From Domibacillus iocasae (GTDB lineage: Bacteria; Bacillota; Bacilli; Bacillales; Domibacillaceae), in assembly GCF_001750285.1 (NCBI RefSeq), contig NZ_MAMP01000001.1:62001-126000 (forward strand): a stretch of 64,000 nucleotides of DNA, written 5' to 3'. The first letter of the stretch is position 1. The number at the start of each line of letters is the position of its first letter. The notes beneath the pieces are model-generated. The model did no database searches. It saw nothing but the letters and a program-made list of their open reading frames with translations, and had not been told where the DNA came from. This document shows, piece by piece, positions 19,906 to 29,220 of this stretch. A program made the position numbers and the translations under genes.

Positions 19906-21332
19906 TGGTTCCCGCCTCCTTTTTCATGTTCTTTAAACCAGTCGCGGAACCGTTCTTTGTTCGGCGCTGGGAATTCGCGGATTTCGGTCCACGCTTTCAG
20001 CGGTCCCGGGCCGTTTGAAATACGGTCGTTTTTCGTAAACGGCTTCATCATAGCAGAGGCCATTTTGGAACCAGCCGCATACATTGGGTTCGATGCCGCT
20101 CCAAGCCCGAACGCTTTCATCGCCAATTTTTCTGAAATCGGCGCGCGCCCTTCCCGCTCGACAATAACTTGCCGGTGCTTATGCAGCAGCTCATGAAGCG
20201 GAATTTTCACCGGGCAGGCGTCTGTACAAGCTGCGCATAAAGTAGAGGCGTAAGGCAAATCTTTGAAGTCATCATAACCGCCAAGAAGCGGTGTGAGAAC
20301 AGCACCAATTGGTCCTGGATAAATCGAGTTGTATGAATGCCCGCCGATGTGGCGGTACACCGGGCAGACGTTAATGCACGCCGCGCAGCGAATGCATTGC
20401 AGCACAGACTGGAATTCCGTACCTAAGATTTTCGAACGCCCGTTATCTACGATGACAAGATGGAATTCTTCCGGTCCGTCAGCGTCTCCTTCCTCGCGAG
20501 GACCGGAAAGTGCTGTAATGTAGCTTGTTAATTTCTGCCCGACTGCACTGCGTGTCAGCAGGCTCACAAGCACGTCGAATTCTTCAAATGTCGGCACAAT
20601 CCGCTCCATGCCCATTACCGTAATTTGCGTTTTCGGCAGGTCTGATACAAGACCCGCGTTTCCTTCGTTTGTCACAAGTCCCACAGATCCAGACTCCGCG
20701 ATCGCAAAGTTGCAGCCGGTGATGCCGATGTCCGCTGTTAAAAATTCCTGGCGAAGCTTTTTACGAGCGTGAAGCGCCAGTTCTTCCGGTTTGGATGTCA
20801 GCTTATACTCCAGTTTTTCCGTAAACACATCTCGAATTTGTTCCTTGTTTTTATGCAGGGCCGGTGTGACAATATGAGATGGTGGATCATGCTCATCAAG
20901 CTGTAAAATGTACTCGCCGAGATCCGTTTCGATCACTTCGCACCCTTCATCTTCTAAAATTTGATTTAAGCCGATTTCTTCTGTGACCATGGATTTGGCT
21001 TTAACCACTTTTTTGCCGTTTTTCGCATTTACGACTTCACGCACATACGCATTCGCTTCGTCCGCCGTTTCGGCAAAAAACACGTGCCCGCCGCGCTTTT
21101 GAACGTTTTCCGTTAATTCATGTAAATAATAATCGAGGTTATCTAACACGTGCTTGCGGATTTCTTCCCCGTGCGAGCGCCATTCTTCCCAGTTGCCGAG
21201 TTCCTCTGCCGCATCAAGACGTCGCGTGCGGAGCCGTTCCTGCGCGCCAGCCACTGCTCCGCGCATAAACGTATCTTCCAGGTTTTTATTAACGTTATCT
21301 TTAAATTTGCCTTCACCGATTTTCATTGCCAT
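19902..21332 (-). CDS. lutB: L-lactate utilisation iron-sulfur protein LutB
   Basis: 476 aa. The N-terminal LUD domain carries [20 protein letters not shown]. The C-terminal half has two [4Fe-4S] motifs, [15 protein letters not shown] and [14 protein letters not shown], followed by a helical tail. It passes electrons from lactate oxidation together with LutA. It starts 13 bases after lutA. Confidence 0.94.
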   Translation of the reverse strand: MAMKIGEGKFKDNVNKNLEDTFMRGAVAGAQERLRTRRLDAAEELGNWEEWRSHGEEIRKHVLDNLDYYLHELTENVQKRGGHVFFAETADEANAYVREVVNAKNGKKVVKAKSMVTEEIGLNQILEDEGCEVIETDLGEYILQLDEHDPPSHIVTPALHKNKEQIRDVFTEKLEYKLTSKPEELALHARKKLRQEFLTADIGITGCNFAIAESGSVGLVTNEGNAGLVSDLPKTQITVMGMERIVPTFEEFDVLVSLLTRSAVGQKLTSYITALSGPREEGDADGPEEFHLVIVDNGRSKILGTEFQSVLQCIRCAACINVCPVYRHIGGHSYNSIYPGPIGAVLTPLLGGYDDFKDLPYASTLCAACTDACPVKIPLHELLHKHRQVIVEREGRAPISEKLAMKAFGLGAASNPMYAAGSKMASAMMKPFTKNDRISNGPGPLKAWTEIREFPAPNKERFRDWFKEHEKGGGNQ

Positions 21333-21345
21333 ATTGTTCTCCCCC

Positions 21346-22062
21346 TTACCGGCTGTTTAACACTTCCGCGATGTGCATCACGCGGATCGGTTTTCCTCTT
21401 CGTTCAATCCGGCCTCCAATATTCATTAAGCAGCCACCATCTGCGCCAATTAAAAAATCTGCTTTCGTTTTTTCTGCTGAATCGACTTTTTCATCGACCA
21501 TCTGCTCGGAAATATTGCCCATCTTCACTGAGAATGTTCCGCCAAATCCACAGCAATTATGAGCATTTGGCAGCGGCTCAAACTGAAGTCCCTCAACGTT
21601 TTGAAGCAATGTCATCGGCGCATCTTTTACGCCGAGAAGGCGCGTCATGTGGCACGATGGATGGTACGTCGCTATGCCGCTCAGCTTTGCCCCGACATTT
21701 TCCACTTTTAGCACATCAACGATAAATTCAGTCAGCTCATATGTTTTCGCAGCCAATTTTTCCGCACGCGGACGCCAAATGGGATCATCGTGAAAGATGT
21801 GCTGATATTCCTTGAACATCGTTGCACATGAACCGGATGGCGTTACAACGACTTCCGCGTTTTCAAATGTCGCAATCATTTTTTTCATCGCATCTTTTGA
21901 TTCTTCTACATAGCCTGAGTTATATGCCGGCTGGCCACAGCACACCTGCCCCATTGGAAATTCAATATCACAGCCGAGCCGTTCAAGCACTTCTACTGTT
22001 GCTTTGCCCACATCCGCTTGAAACATATCGACGATACATGTAATAAAAAGCGTAACCTTCAC
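21346..22062 (-). CDS. lutA: L-lactate utilisation protein LutA
   Basis: 238 aa from the GTG at 22062 (product [17 protein letters not shown]), five bases after GGGGTGA; a GTG three codons upstream is in frame but overlaps the site. Two CCG domains are seen, [12 protein letters not shown] and [14 protein letters not shown], the heterodisulfide-reductase/glycolate oxidase type that binds Fe-S clusters. Length equals the B. subtilis protein as I recall it. First gene of the lut operon. Confidence 0.94.
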   Translation of the reverse strand: MKVTLFITCIVDMFQADVGKATVEVLERLGCDIEFPMGQVCCGQPAYNSGYVEESKDAMKKMIATFENAEVVVTPSGSCATMFKEYQHIFHDDPIWRPRAEKLAAKTYELTEFIVDVLKVENVGAKLSGIATYHPSCHMTRLLGVKDAPMTLLQNVEGLQFEPLPNAHNCCGFGGTFSVKMGNISEQMVDEKVDSAEKTKADFLIGADGGCLMNIGGRIERRGKPIRVMHIAEVLNSR

Positions 22063-22084
22063 GTTGCTCACCCCATAAAAGTAA

Positions 22085-22099
22085 GGTCATCTGATGACC
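22085..22099. promoter_or_regulatory. LutR operator upstream of lutA
   Basis: GGTCATCTGATGACC, extended to a 17-bp inverted repeat AGGTCATCTGATGACCT around a central base. The same 15 bases occur before lutP. It lies between the lutA promoter and its start codon, the right place for a GntR/FadR-type repressor to block transcription. Confidence 0.85.
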
Positions 22100-22120
22100 T
22101 GTACAATTTGTTTATTTTTA

Positions 22121-22150
22121 ATGATACTACAAACGCTTACAAACTTTCAA
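22121..22150 (-). promoter_or_regulatory. Promoter of lutABC with a possible weak cre site
   Basis: Minus strand TTGAAA (22150-22145), 18-base spacer, TATCAT (22126-22121). The spacer contains TTGTAAGCGTTTGTA, which matches the CcpA cre consensus in its first half and misses in the second, so catabolite control is possible but unproven. Confidence 0.55.
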
Positions 22151-22202
22151 ACAATTTTTTCACAGAAAAAACCAGCGAAATTCCGCTGGTTTCAGATGGA
22201 TG

Positions 22203-22919
22203 TTAATGAGTGTCCATATAATTGCGAAGAACGATTTCGACATAGTCTAAATGTGTGTTCATTGCTTTTCTTGCCTGTTTTGCATCTCTACTTTCAATCG
22301 CCTGCAAAATTGCTTCATGCTGGACATTCAGCTGATCCACTGTTGCCGTTTCCTCATACAAACAAAGGCGCCTTGTTTCACGCATTGACTCTGCTGTCAT
22401 ATCCGAGACATGGTGCATAAGGCTTGAGAGAAGACTATTTCCAGCTGCCTCCGCGATAGCCAAATGAAAGGCAAGGTCCGCTTTCTCACCGAGCTCAGGA
22501 TCAGCAGAATATTTCACCATATCCCTTACAGCCAGCTGCATTGCGTTTAAGTCGTCCAGTGTACGCCGTTCGGCGGCTGACGCAGCAATACCGGTTTCAA
22601 GAATTTTGCGTACCTCCATTAAACTCTTTAAATCATCGCTGTTCATAAGAAGCGCACTTTGCAGAGGAAACGCGATGCCCGCTGCTTCAAATGACTTCAC
22701 ATATGTGCCTTCTCCCTGACGCATTTCAATGAGCCCCATTGCACGAAGTGATGTGAGCGCTTCCCGAATAGCAGAACGGCCGACTTGAAAGCTTTCAGCA
22801 AGCCGCTGTACAGAATCAAGCTTTTCGCCCGGCTTTAAGTCACCGGAACGAATGGATTCAAGTAGTGTGTCAGCTACTTCTTCATATATTTTTTTTGGTT
22901 TAATTTGCTTATATTTCAA
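22203..22919 (-). CDS. lutR: GntR-family regulator of lactate utilisation, LutR
   Basis: About 238 aa from a TTG start (TTGAAATATAAGCAAATT) placed 8 bases after GAGGTGAGC; the ATG further upstream lacks a site. N-terminal winged helix with [39 protein letters not shown] in pieces, then the all-helical FCD effector domain with the metal-type histidines in [12 protein letters not shown] and LNVQHEAIL. Divergent from lutP and adjacent to lutABC, with identical palindromes at both target promoters. Confidence 0.9.
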   Translation of the reverse strand: MKYKQIKPKKIYEEVADTLLESIRSGDLKPGEKLDSVQRLAESFQVGRSAIREALTSLRAMGLIEMRQGEGTYVKSFEAAGIAFPLQSALLMNSDDLKSLMEVRKILETGIAASAAERRTLDDLNAMQLAVRDMVKYSADPELGEKADLAFHLAIAEAAGNSLLSSLMHHVSDMTAESMRETRRLCLYEETATVDQLNVQHEAILQAIESRDAKQARKAMNTHLDYVEIVLRNYMDTH

Positions 22920-22970
22920 CGAATGCTCACCTCTTTCTTTTATTATAAACATAAATATGTAAAATTTTTA

Positions 22971-23000
22971 TTGATTTTTGGAAAAGGTTCAAATTATAAT
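22971..23000 (+). promoter_or_regulatory. Promoter of lutP
   Basis: TTGATT (22971-22976), 18-base spacer, perfect TATAAT (22995-23000). The LutR box begins 8 bases downstream. Confidence 0.75.
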
Positions 23001-23007
23001 CAAAACA

Positions 23008-23022
23008 GGTCATCTGATGACC
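23008..23022. promoter_or_regulatory. LutR operator upstream of lutP
   Basis: GGTCATCTGATGACC, identical over 15 bases to the site upstream of lutA and located at the predicted transcription start of lutP. Confidence 0.85.
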
Positions 23023-23069
23023 AACCCATTTTTTTGAAATCGCTTACTCTGGGAGGGACGTTCACAACT

Positions 23070-24881
23070 ATGAATCTATTAACATTGTCATTGATTGCCA
23101 TTGTGCCTATTATTACGATTTTAATTTTTCTCGTCTTTTTAAATTGGCCAGCATCGCGTGCCATGCCAATTGCACTTGTTGTCACAGCGCTTATCGCTAT
23201 GTTCGTTTGGGGAACAGATGGCAGTATTGTCGCCGGTGCTGCATTTAATGGACTTATTACAGCACTTGAAGTTATTTTTATCGTATTTGGTGCTGTACTG
23301 CTTTTAAATACCGTAAAAGAAAGCGGTGCCATTAATACGATTCGCCGCGGTTTCACCAGCATTTCACCAGATCGCCGCATTCAGGCAATTATTATCGCCT
23401 GGCTGTTCGGCGCATTTATTGAAGGCGCCGCTGGATACGGGACACCAGCTGCTGTTGCCGCACCGCTTCTTGTTGCTATAGGATTCCCGGCGATGGCCGC
23501 TGTTATGGCAGCTTTGATCATTCAAAGTACACCCGTTTCATTTGGTGCAGTTGGAACACCCATTCAAATTGGTGTTAATACAGGATTGACGGATCAGCCG
23601 CTTGTTCTTTCATCTCTGGAAGGAGCAGGAATGAACTATGCTGATTATTTGCTTCAAATCACAACAAACGTTGCGCTTCTTCATGCTGTTATTGGGGTCC
23701 TCATTCCCTTATTCGTTGTTGTTATGCTTACACGCTTTTTCGGTCCGAATAAATCGTTCCGTGAAGGCCTGAAAGTATGGAAATTCGCTTTGTTTGCAGG
23801 TATTGCATTTACGGTTCCTTATTATTTTATCGGTCTTTTGCTGGGACCGGAATTTCCGTCATTACTCGGCGCTTTGATTGCGATGCTTATTGTGGTTCCA
23901 GCCGCTCGAAAAGGGCTGTTTATGCCGGCATCTGATGACCTATTCGATTTTCCGCCGCGCAGCAAATGGGAAGAAGACTGGTTTGGGGCACTCAACCATG
24001 AACCCGAAAAAGAAGAAGGATCACAGCGCACGATTTCAATGGCCATGTCGTGGCTCCCGTATGTTCTTGTCGCGGGATTGCTTGTTGCCTCTCGTATAAT
24101 CGAACCGTTTACTTCTTTATTGAAAGCGCCTGCACTTGTGTTTGAGAATACGTTTGGGTCCGGGATTACAACCACCTCAACGCCACTTTTCTTACCAGGC
24201 TTTATTTTTATTGTTGTTTCGGTTTTAACATTTTTCCTGCACCGCATGAAGCCAGCCACTTATACAAACGCATGGAAAAGTTCGCTTAAAACAGCTGCTT
24301 CTGCCGGACTGGCCCTTATTTTTGCCGTACCGATGATTAAGATTTTCTTAAATACGTCTTTAGCATCAGACAAAGTGTCTGCTGCTACGGAAGCACTTGC
24401 CGGCCAAAATATGCCGCTTGTGCTCGCAGAAAGTGTATCTGTCGTTGCCGGTGACTTTTGGCCGATTGTAGCGCCGGCTGTTGGTGCACTTGGCGCATTT
24501 ATTGCTGGAAGCAACACATTCAGCAATATGATGTTCTCTCTTTTCCAATTTGGAGCAGCTGGTAATATTGGTCTTGATGTGCAGCAATCGGGTTTTGTGG
24601 TTGCGCTTCAGGCAGTCGGTGGTGCAGCTGGCAATATGGTCTGCGTCCATAACGTCGTTGCGGCGTCTGCGACTGTTGGACTGGTCGGCAAAGAAGGTGC
24701 ACTGATCAGACGAGTTTTATTGCCGCTGACCTACTATTTGCTCGCAGCCGGCTTCCTCGGCATGGCACTTATTCACGGAACAATCAATGTATGGCTGATT
24801 ATTTATGCGGTCATTGTGATCGCTTATCTTGCCCGTTTAATGACAGCGAAAAATGGCTTAACAACGGCCGTTCTTCGCTAA
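23070..24881 (+). CDS. lutP: L-lactate permease LutP
   Basis: LctP-family lactate importer, 603 aa with about 12-14 hydrophobic helices. Start ATGAATCTATTAACATTG after GGGAGGGACG; a longer upstream frame crosses the operator and is not used. Family stretches: [55 protein letters not shown] and [15 protein letters not shown]. Divergent from lutR and controlled by the LutR box. Confidence 0.95.
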   Translation: MNLLTLSLIAIVPIITILIFLVFLNWPASRAMPIALVVTALIAMFVWGTDGSIVAGAAFNGLITALEVIFIVFGAVLLLNTVKESGAINTIRRGFTSISPDRRIQAIIIAWLFGAFIEGAAGYGTPAAVAAPLLVAIGFPAMAAVMAALIIQSTPVSFGAVGTPIQIGVNTGLTDQPLVLSSLEGAGMNYADYLLQITTNVALLHAVIGVLIPLFVVVMLTRFFGPNKSFREGLKVWKFALFAGIAFTVPYYFIGLLLGPEFPSLLGALIAMLIVVPAARKGLFMPASDDLFDFPPRSKWEEDWFGALNHEPEKEEGSQRTISMAMSWLPYVLVAGLLVASRIIEPFTSLLKAPALVFENTFGSGITTTSTPLFLPGFIFIVVSVLTFFLHRMKPATYTNAWKSSLKTAASAGLALIFAVPMIKIFLNTSLASDKVSAATEALAGQNMPLVLAESVSVVAGDFWPIVAPAVGALGAFIAGSNTFSNMMFSLFQFGAAGNIGLDVQQSGFVVALQAVGGAAGNMVCVHNVVAASATVGLVGKEGALIRRVLLPLTYYLLAAGFLGMALIHGTINVWLIIYAVIVIAYLARLMTAKNGLTTAVLR

Positions 24882-24883
24882 AA

Positions 24884-24920
24884 AATCCGCCCCGGTCTTT
24901 TGAGCCAGGGCGGATTTTTC
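24884..24920. terminator. Bidirectional terminator between lutP and ydbT
   Basis: AAAATCCGCCCCGG/CCAGGGCGGATTTTT stem with A and T tracts on both sides; the ydbT stop codon lies within it. Confidence 0.85.
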
Positions 24921-26301
24921 ATTCACGCTTTGCATACCAATCATAAAATGCGCCTGCCACAGAAACCGGTACATCCATCATGGCAGCATAATGGACGGGT
25001 TTTGCCCGGTTGGCAATACGGATCGTCGACAAATTCCACTTTTGCTGCAGCAACCCTTCTTTCACATCGATTTCCTGTATTTTCTCACGATTTGTGACCA
25101 GCAGTTCTGTTGAGAAAATCCCAGATTTTATTTGCAAAAAGGAACCATTGATCAAATAACGCGCCCGCTTAAATTCAAGCCATCTGCCAAACAACAGCAG
25201 CATAAGCAGGATCGGCGAAGCGTACCAATAAACCGGCTGCCACCAAAGCAGTATAATTGTAGTAATAATCCATAGATAACTTGGCCGCATGAGCTTAATC
25301 CAGAGCGCATTGCGTGGAAGCTGTTCCATTTCCATTTTTATTTTGTATTCTGGAAGCAGTTCTTCCACGATACGTGCTGCTTCCTTCACCGGTAAAAATG
25401 GAAACAATGAATTTGTTCCAAGCTCTTCTTCTCCTACGTTTCCGGCGCTGATCAACTCAACCTCAACCAGCCCAAACCACTGTTTTAACAGCGATTGCTT
25501 CCATTTCACCGCCTGTACTTTTTCTTTTGTTATCGTAAAAAGCGTTTCATTTAATACACCTTTTTTCAAATAAATCCGTTCATCATCCGACATAATTCCG
25601 AAGTTTCCATAACGCAAATATGTCGTAATGATGCCAGCAGCTGCACCGAATATAAAAAGAGCGAAAATAATCGGAATGAGCAGCCAAAGCGCCGCCATTA
25701 CATAATCAGCCACTTCGCGTGTCAATCCACCCAGTTTAAAGAAGTCATCCATTGTGAAATAAACGGAAGCGAGAATCGGAATAATCGTAAAAAAACTTAA
25801 TGAAGTAAATGATGCTTTGAAAAGCTCGCGGTTTGTCACCTTAAAGTGAATCCTTCGTATATCCTGTTCTATTTCTCCTTTCAGCATCCCTTCAATGCGG
25901 TCTGCTTCTTTTAACAGGATCATGTCAAGCTTTACAGATGCTTCGTCGCCGCCTGTTTCAAGCGATAGAGAGGTCATGCGGAACAGCTTGTAAAAAAAGG
26001 ATGTGTGCCGGTGAGCATTTTGAATACGTTCAAGCGGTACGTGCCGTTCCGACTTTACAAAAATACCATTGTGCACATGCAGCGTCTGCTCTCGAAACTC
26101 ATACCGGAACGTCCACCACGTTAAAACTGCTCCAATCATACTGATGAGAATAAAAGCGAAAAAACCATATCGTCCCCAAATGACCCACTTCGCTTCAGAA
26201 GCCGAATGAATAACAAATAAAAAGATGGCAGGAAAAAATAAATTTTTCAACAGGTGAATGATTGAAAAAAGAACCCGGACGGGGTGAAGGCGCTTTTTCA
26301 T
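24919..26301 (-). CDS. ydbT: Membrane protein with repeated bacterial PH domains (YdbT type)
   Basis: 460 aa with pairs of hydrophobic helices (near 14-30, 40-60, 170-240 and 345-385) alternating with bPH2 domains. The domain repeats show as HVPLERIQNAH, FTITKEKVQAVKWKQSLL and LLVTNREKIQEIDVKEGLL, three related segments. Partner of the gene just upstream, one base away. In B. subtilis YdbS and YdbT are linked to resistance to certain antimicrobial peptides; the same role here is inference. Confidence 0.88.
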   Translation of the reverse strand: MKKRLHPVRVLFSIIHLLKNLFFPAIFLFVIHSASEAKWVIWGRYGFFAFILISMIGAVLTWWTFRYEFREQTLHVHNGIFVKSERHVPLERIQNAHRHTSFFYKLFRMTSLSLETGGDEASVKLDMILLKEADRIEGMLKGEIEQDIRRIHFKVTNRELFKASFTSLSFFTIIPILASVYFTMDDFFKLGGLTREVADYVMAALWLLIPIIFALFIFGAAAGIITTYLRYGNFGIMSDDERIYLKKGVLNETLFTITKEKVQAVKWKQSLLKQWFGLVEVELISAGNVGEEELGTNSLFPFLPVKEAARIVEELLPEYKIKMEMEQLPRNALWIKLMRPSYLWIITTIILLWWQPVYWYASPILLMLLLFGRWLEFKRARYLINGSFLQIKSGIFSTELLVTNREKIQEIDVKEGLLQQKWNLSTIRIANRAKPVHYAAMMDVPVSVAGAFYDWYAKRE

Positions 26302-26302
26302 C

Positions 26303-26797
26303 TTATTCCCCGTCCTTTACTTGCGCGAGCCTGGCAATTTGCTCTCTCAGTTCAAACGCTTCTTTTTCAGAAATCGCCGGTATGTTATGGGTTGAAGCCA
26401 TCGTTCCAATTTGAATATTAAATAATCCGTACTTTCGCATAATCGGTCCTTGATTGGTCGTCACATATTCTACTTTTGTCATCGGGACCAGCACACGAAC
26501 ATGTGTCAGCGCTCCGTGCTTCAGCTGTATATACTCTTCGCTTACGCTGTAACGCCACGTGCGCTGTAATATAGCCGGTTCTATCCCAATCGAATAAACA
26601 GCCGATAACACCGTCAGAGCAGTTAGGCCGTACAGCGCCCAGCCAAGCCAGCTCCACCAGCTAAAAAAGCTGTCCATTCCGATCAATACGGCCAAAACAA
26701 GCAAGGTAATTCCATGTCCAATCGTCCGGCTCACCCGCCACATGCGAGCAGCTTGCGGCGAGATGTGCTGTGCCGGCTCTTCTATTTCCGTTCTCAT
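26303..26797 (-). CDS. ydbS: PH-domain membrane protein (YdbS type)
   Basis: 164 aa. Two hydrophobic helices at about 30-70 are followed by one bPH2 domain with YSVSEEYIQLKHGALTHVRVLVPMTKVEYV read in parts, and the tail TMASTHNIPAISEKEAFEL. It forms an operon with the larger ydbT-like gene, the usual arrangement. Confidence 0.88.
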   Translation of the reverse strand: MRTEIEEPAQHISPQAARMWRVSRTIGHGITLLVLAVLIGMDSFFSWWSWLGWALYGLTALTVLSAVYSIGIEPAILQRTWRYSVSEEYIQLKHGALTHVRVLVPMTKVEYVTTNQGPIMRKYGLFNIQIGTMASTHNIPAISEKEAFELREQIARLAQVKDGE

Positions 26798-26940
26798 CGT
26801 TCACCCACTCCATTCATTCCTCTTCTATACGAATGAAGTGGGGTTTTGTTTCAATTAATATCTCTATCTATGTTAATTTCTATTCAGTCATTCCTCTTTC
26901 AACTGCTCTGCCCGATTTAACAAATTCAGTGTTGCTTTTT

Positions 26941-27253
26941 TATATAAGTTGAACAAAAGAATTTACACTTAACCGTTGAGAAAAGAATTTACACTTAACC
27001 GTTGAGAAAAGAATGGGTCATATGTATCTATTCATACTCGCTGATTTACTAAAAACCAACGGGCGGAGGGCTGGCGGCGGAGACTCCCGCGGGACGAGCG
27101 GACAGGCTGTAGCGGGCAGCGCGAAGCGGTGTTCAGCGTTCGCCCCTGTTGTTAGCCCAGCCGCCAGCCTGCAGCCCATTACCCTGCTTTTTAAAAAGGT
27201 ATCCTTTCATGATAGGAATCGGAGAAAGCAAGAAGTTTAATTCAACTTATATA
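26941..27253. mobile_element. Candidate non-coding element with 13-bp inverted ends
   Basis: TATATAAGTTGAA at 26941-26953 and its inverted copy TTCAACTTATATA at 27241-27253 bracket 313 bases without a gene. Inside are a 26-bp tandem repeat and a GC-rich stem whose arms GGCTGGCGGC (27069-27078) and GCCGCCAGCC (27160-27169) are perfect inverted copies. No clear target duplication apart from a possible TA. The size and ends suggest a MITE-like element; a lone copy of one end occurs at 51852. Confidence 0.5.
26955..27014. repeat. 26-bp tandem direct repeat
   Basis: The unit AAAAGAATTTACACTTAACC plus GTTGAG occurs twice without mismatch (26955-26980 and 26981-27006), followed by 8 bases of a third copy. 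Confidence 0.95.
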
Positions 27254-27361
27254 GTCAAATCTTTTTCCATCTAAATTTTTTCTCTCAACAGGTAAAAACA
27301 GATGAAATTATTTGAAAAATCGAGGGACTGCTGTTACTTGAAAATCATTTTCAATTAGTTG

Positions 27362-27390
27362 TTGACAAAAATGGAAATCCCGGTTAAGAT
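27362..27390 (+). promoter_or_regulatory. Promoter of a Fur-box small transcript
   Basis: TTGACA (27362-27367), 17-base spacer, TAAGAT (27385-27390). A second candidate, TTGTAA (27396-27401), 17 bases, TATCAT (27419-27424), would place the Fur box on the -10 element. Either gives a short transcript. Confidence 0.6.
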
Positions 27391-27396
27391 AATACT

Positions 27397-27497
27397 TGTA
27401 ACCGGTAATGATAATCATTATCATTTTAGCTTTACCCCACCGATTCATTGTGCATTGTTTGGCGTTCCGAATGCCCATCCGGAACGCCCCCTTTTTT
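27397..27497 (+). ncRNA. Candidate iron-regulated small RNA (FsrA-like in design)
   Basis: Between the Fur-controlled promoter and a strong terminator (GGCGTTCC...GGAACGCC plus T run, 27461-27497) lie about 65-100 transcribed bases with no start codon followed by a useful frame. The unpaired part contains a C-rich segment, TTTACCCCACCGATTC, which could pair with ribosome binding sites, as FsrA and RyhB-type iron-sparing RNAs do. The exact 5' end is uncertain because two promoters are possible. Homology to FsrA is not established from the sequence. Confidence 0.6.
27409..27423. promoter_or_regulatory. Fur box
   Basis: TGATAATCATTATCA is a perfect 7-1-7 palindrome identical to the Bacillus Fur consensus TGATAATNATTATCA. 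It should repress the transcript below when iron is sufficient. Confidence 0.92.
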
Positions 27498-27545
27498 GTT
27501 TATTTTTAATGTAATGTAAAGAATATGTAAAGATAGAGGGAATCA

Positions 27546-27570
27546 GTTTATTCGTTTTATATTCGGGAAA
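27546..27570 (+). promoter_or_regulatory. Possible SigB promoter of the acidic lipoprotein gene
   Basis: GTTTAT (27546-27551), 13 bases, GGGAAA (27565-27570) resembles the general stress consensus GTTT-N13-15-GGGTAT. The -10 match is imperfect. Confidence 0.3.
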
Positions 27571-27615
27571 TGGAATAGTGCTTTTCATCTTACATTTTCT
27601 GAGGAGGGTTTCGGT

Positions 27616-27810
27616 ATGGATTCTATTTTGAAGAAAAAGTTGGTCACGGGCGGCGCAGCGGCATTTTTGGCACTTGGTGTTTTAGCAGGCTGTGGGGCTG
27701 AAGAAGAAGAAACAGATACCGGCACAGACATAGAAGAAACAGAAACAGAAGATACTGAAATGGAAGAAACAGAGACAGAAGATACTGAAACGGAAGAAGA
27801 AACGCAATAA
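27616..27810 (+). CDS. Small, highly acidic lipoprotein
   Basis: 64 aa. A lipoprotein signal with basic start, hydrophobic core and lipobox LAGC (Cys27) is followed by a mature part made almost only of Glu, Thr and Asp (EEEETDTGTDIEETETEDTE and on), with a repeated ETEDTE unit. GAGGAGGG site before the ATG and a terminator after it. It would sit on the outside of the membrane as a strongly negative tether or cation buffer. Unknown function. Confidence 0.8.
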   Translation: MDSILKKKLVTGGAAAFLALGVLAGCGAEEEETDTGTDIEETETEDTEMEETETEDTETEEETQ

Positions 27811-27817
27811 TGAATAC

Positions 27818-27853
27818 AAAAAGCCCGGATCATTACGTGATTCGGGCTTTATA
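27818..27853. terminator. Terminator after the lipoprotein gene
   Basis: AAAGCCCGGAT/ATTCGGGCTTT stem with T-rich end; usable by both converging genes. Confidence 0.75.
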
Positions 27854-27881
27854 ACCTTTAATCCATAATAATCTGTCTCAT

Positions 27882-28724
27882 TTATTTTCCAAATCCCAGA
27901 TGCGCAAGCGCCTGGGGCAGGCCATGAAATGTTTTTATTTGACTGAAGTTTAAGCCTAAATGAATCGCTGTTTGAGCTATTTCCGGGCGGATGCCTGACA
28001 GCACCGCTTGAACACCAAGCAGCCGAAGTGATTGTGTTAATTGAAACAGCTGATTGGCTCCAAAAGTGTCAATGTTGTTCATGCCAGAAAGATCCATCAC
28101 GAGGTGTGTTACTTTTTTTTGCGTGCATTTCACCGGAACGGATTCGAACAAAGAGGCTGCCCTTCTTTCATCCATAATACCAATTAACGGAAGTACAGCG
28201 ATGCCTTTTGACACAGGAATAATCGGCGAGTCTATTTCCTCAATCAGCTTTTCCTGCCCTCTTAGCCGACTGCGTGTCAGCCGGTAATACTGTGTGGAGA
28301 ATTCGCTGATAAGCGTATCCAAAATCGGATGATAAATAGCGCTCCAGCGTAATACATCCTTTTTATCAATTTCTTCATGAACAAGGCTGTACTGTGTGAT
28401 AAATTCCCATATGAGGTTTCTCGTTTTATTAATAGCTGCAATGACTTCATAGATCGGTGTATCCCACTCAAGCCTGCTTCTGACCACAATTTCCGTCCAC
28501 TGATGTAAATTTTGATCAAACAGATCTTGATCAGCCAGAAATCCGCTCCCAATTGTCTCGATGGTAAAAAGGTGCTGCTCCCTTAGCTTTTTTTCAATAG
28601 CTAAGTCCACATTTTTTGCGTAAACAGACCCGTCCATTTTTTGTCGTGTATCAAACCATTTTTTGCTTATTTCAGCTGCTTTCGCGTTGATTTCTTCATA
28701 AAGTGCCCGGTCTTTTCGATCCAT
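27882..28724 (-). CDS. RsbR-type stressosome protein (STAS domain)
   Basis: 280 aa from ATGGATCGAAAAGACC, preceded by GAGGGGTGAG. The N-terminal helical sensor part covers about 1-150, and a STAS domain follows from about 160 (IIPVSKGIAVLPLIGIMD, then MDLSGMNNIDTFGANQL and GIRPEIAQTAIHLGL). The threonine in NIDTFGAN matches the conserved RsbR phosphorylation site; the other RsbR site position (GTID in RsbRA) reads GIMD here. Likely part of a sigma-B sensing stressosome. Confidence 0.85.
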   Translation of the reverse strand: MDRKDRALYEEINAKAAEISKKWFDTRQKMDGSVYAKNVDLAIEKKLREQHLFTIETIGSGFLADQDLFDQNLHQWTEIVVRSRLEWDTPIYEVIAAINKTRNLIWEFITQYSLVHEEIDKKDVLRWSAIYHPILDTLISEFSTQYYRLTRSRLRGQEKLIEEIDSPIIPVSKGIAVLPLIGIMDERRAASLFESVPVKCTQKKVTHLVMDLSGMNNIDTFGANQLFQLTQSLRLLGVQAVLSGIRPEIAQTAIHLGLNFSQIKTFHGLPQALAHLGFGK

Positions 28725-28859
28725 TCCCTCACCCCTCAATACCATCGCCTCTTTCCTTATTATACCACTTCCCCCTTAAAAGTGAACGTTAATCAAATAA
28801 CCAAAAAAGACGGCTGACATGTCGTATGCTATACTGAAAAGAAAAAGGACGGATGCATG

Positions 28860-29183
28860 ATGGACATTACCATTACACCGGCAGCAGCCGAAAAAATACA
28901 TGCGTTAAAAAACCGTGAAAACGGCATTCTTAAACTAAAGTGGGATACAGAAGGAAATGGCTGTGTGCTCAATGGCATTCCGACACTTTGGTATGTCAAC
29001 GAGGCGGATGCTGATCACGATGTGCTGCTTGAAACAAATGAAATGCCAATCTTAGTGGAAAAACCGAAAATGGTTTTTTACGACGAAGAAGTGAAAATTG
29101 ACTATTCACAGGAAGCGGGTATGTTTCAGTTAAAAAGCCCAAACCAAATCTTGAATGGACGCATGGCGTTTCGGAATAAATAA
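28860..29183 (+). CDS. HesB-like (Fe-S biosynthesis domain) protein, YqkB type
   Basis: About 107 aa; AAAAGGAC lies before two adjacent ATGs (28857 and 28860). It matches the short HesB-like Fe-S_biosyn domain of Bacillus YqkB: ITITPAAAEKIHAL at the start, LKWDTEGNGCVLNG, and KMVFYDEEVKIDY. It lacks the C-x-C-G end of true A-type carriers, so cluster binding is uncertain. Confidence 0.8.
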   Translation: MDITITPAAAEKIHALKNRENGILKLKWDTEGNGCVLNGIPTLWYVNEADADHDVLLETNEMPILVEKPKMVFYDEEVKIDYSQEAGMFQLKSPNQILNGRMAFRNK

Positions 29184-29186
29184 GAT

Positions 29187-29220
29187 AGAGCGGCTGCTTC
29201 TTAAGCAGACCGCTTTTTTA
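29187..29220. terminator. Terminator shared by convergent genes
   Basis: AGAGCGGCTGCTT/AAGCAGACCGCTTTTTT stem; it reaches the stop codon of the phosphoesterase gene. Confidence 0.8.

Noticed and set aside
22905-23069. N-terminal extension of lutP
   Set aside because: It would overlap lutR and cross the promoter and LutR box; the ATG at 23070 has a strong site.
26955-27014. Tandem 26-bp repeat considered as a CRISPR array
   Set aside because: The units are directly adjacent with no spacers, and there are no cas genes.
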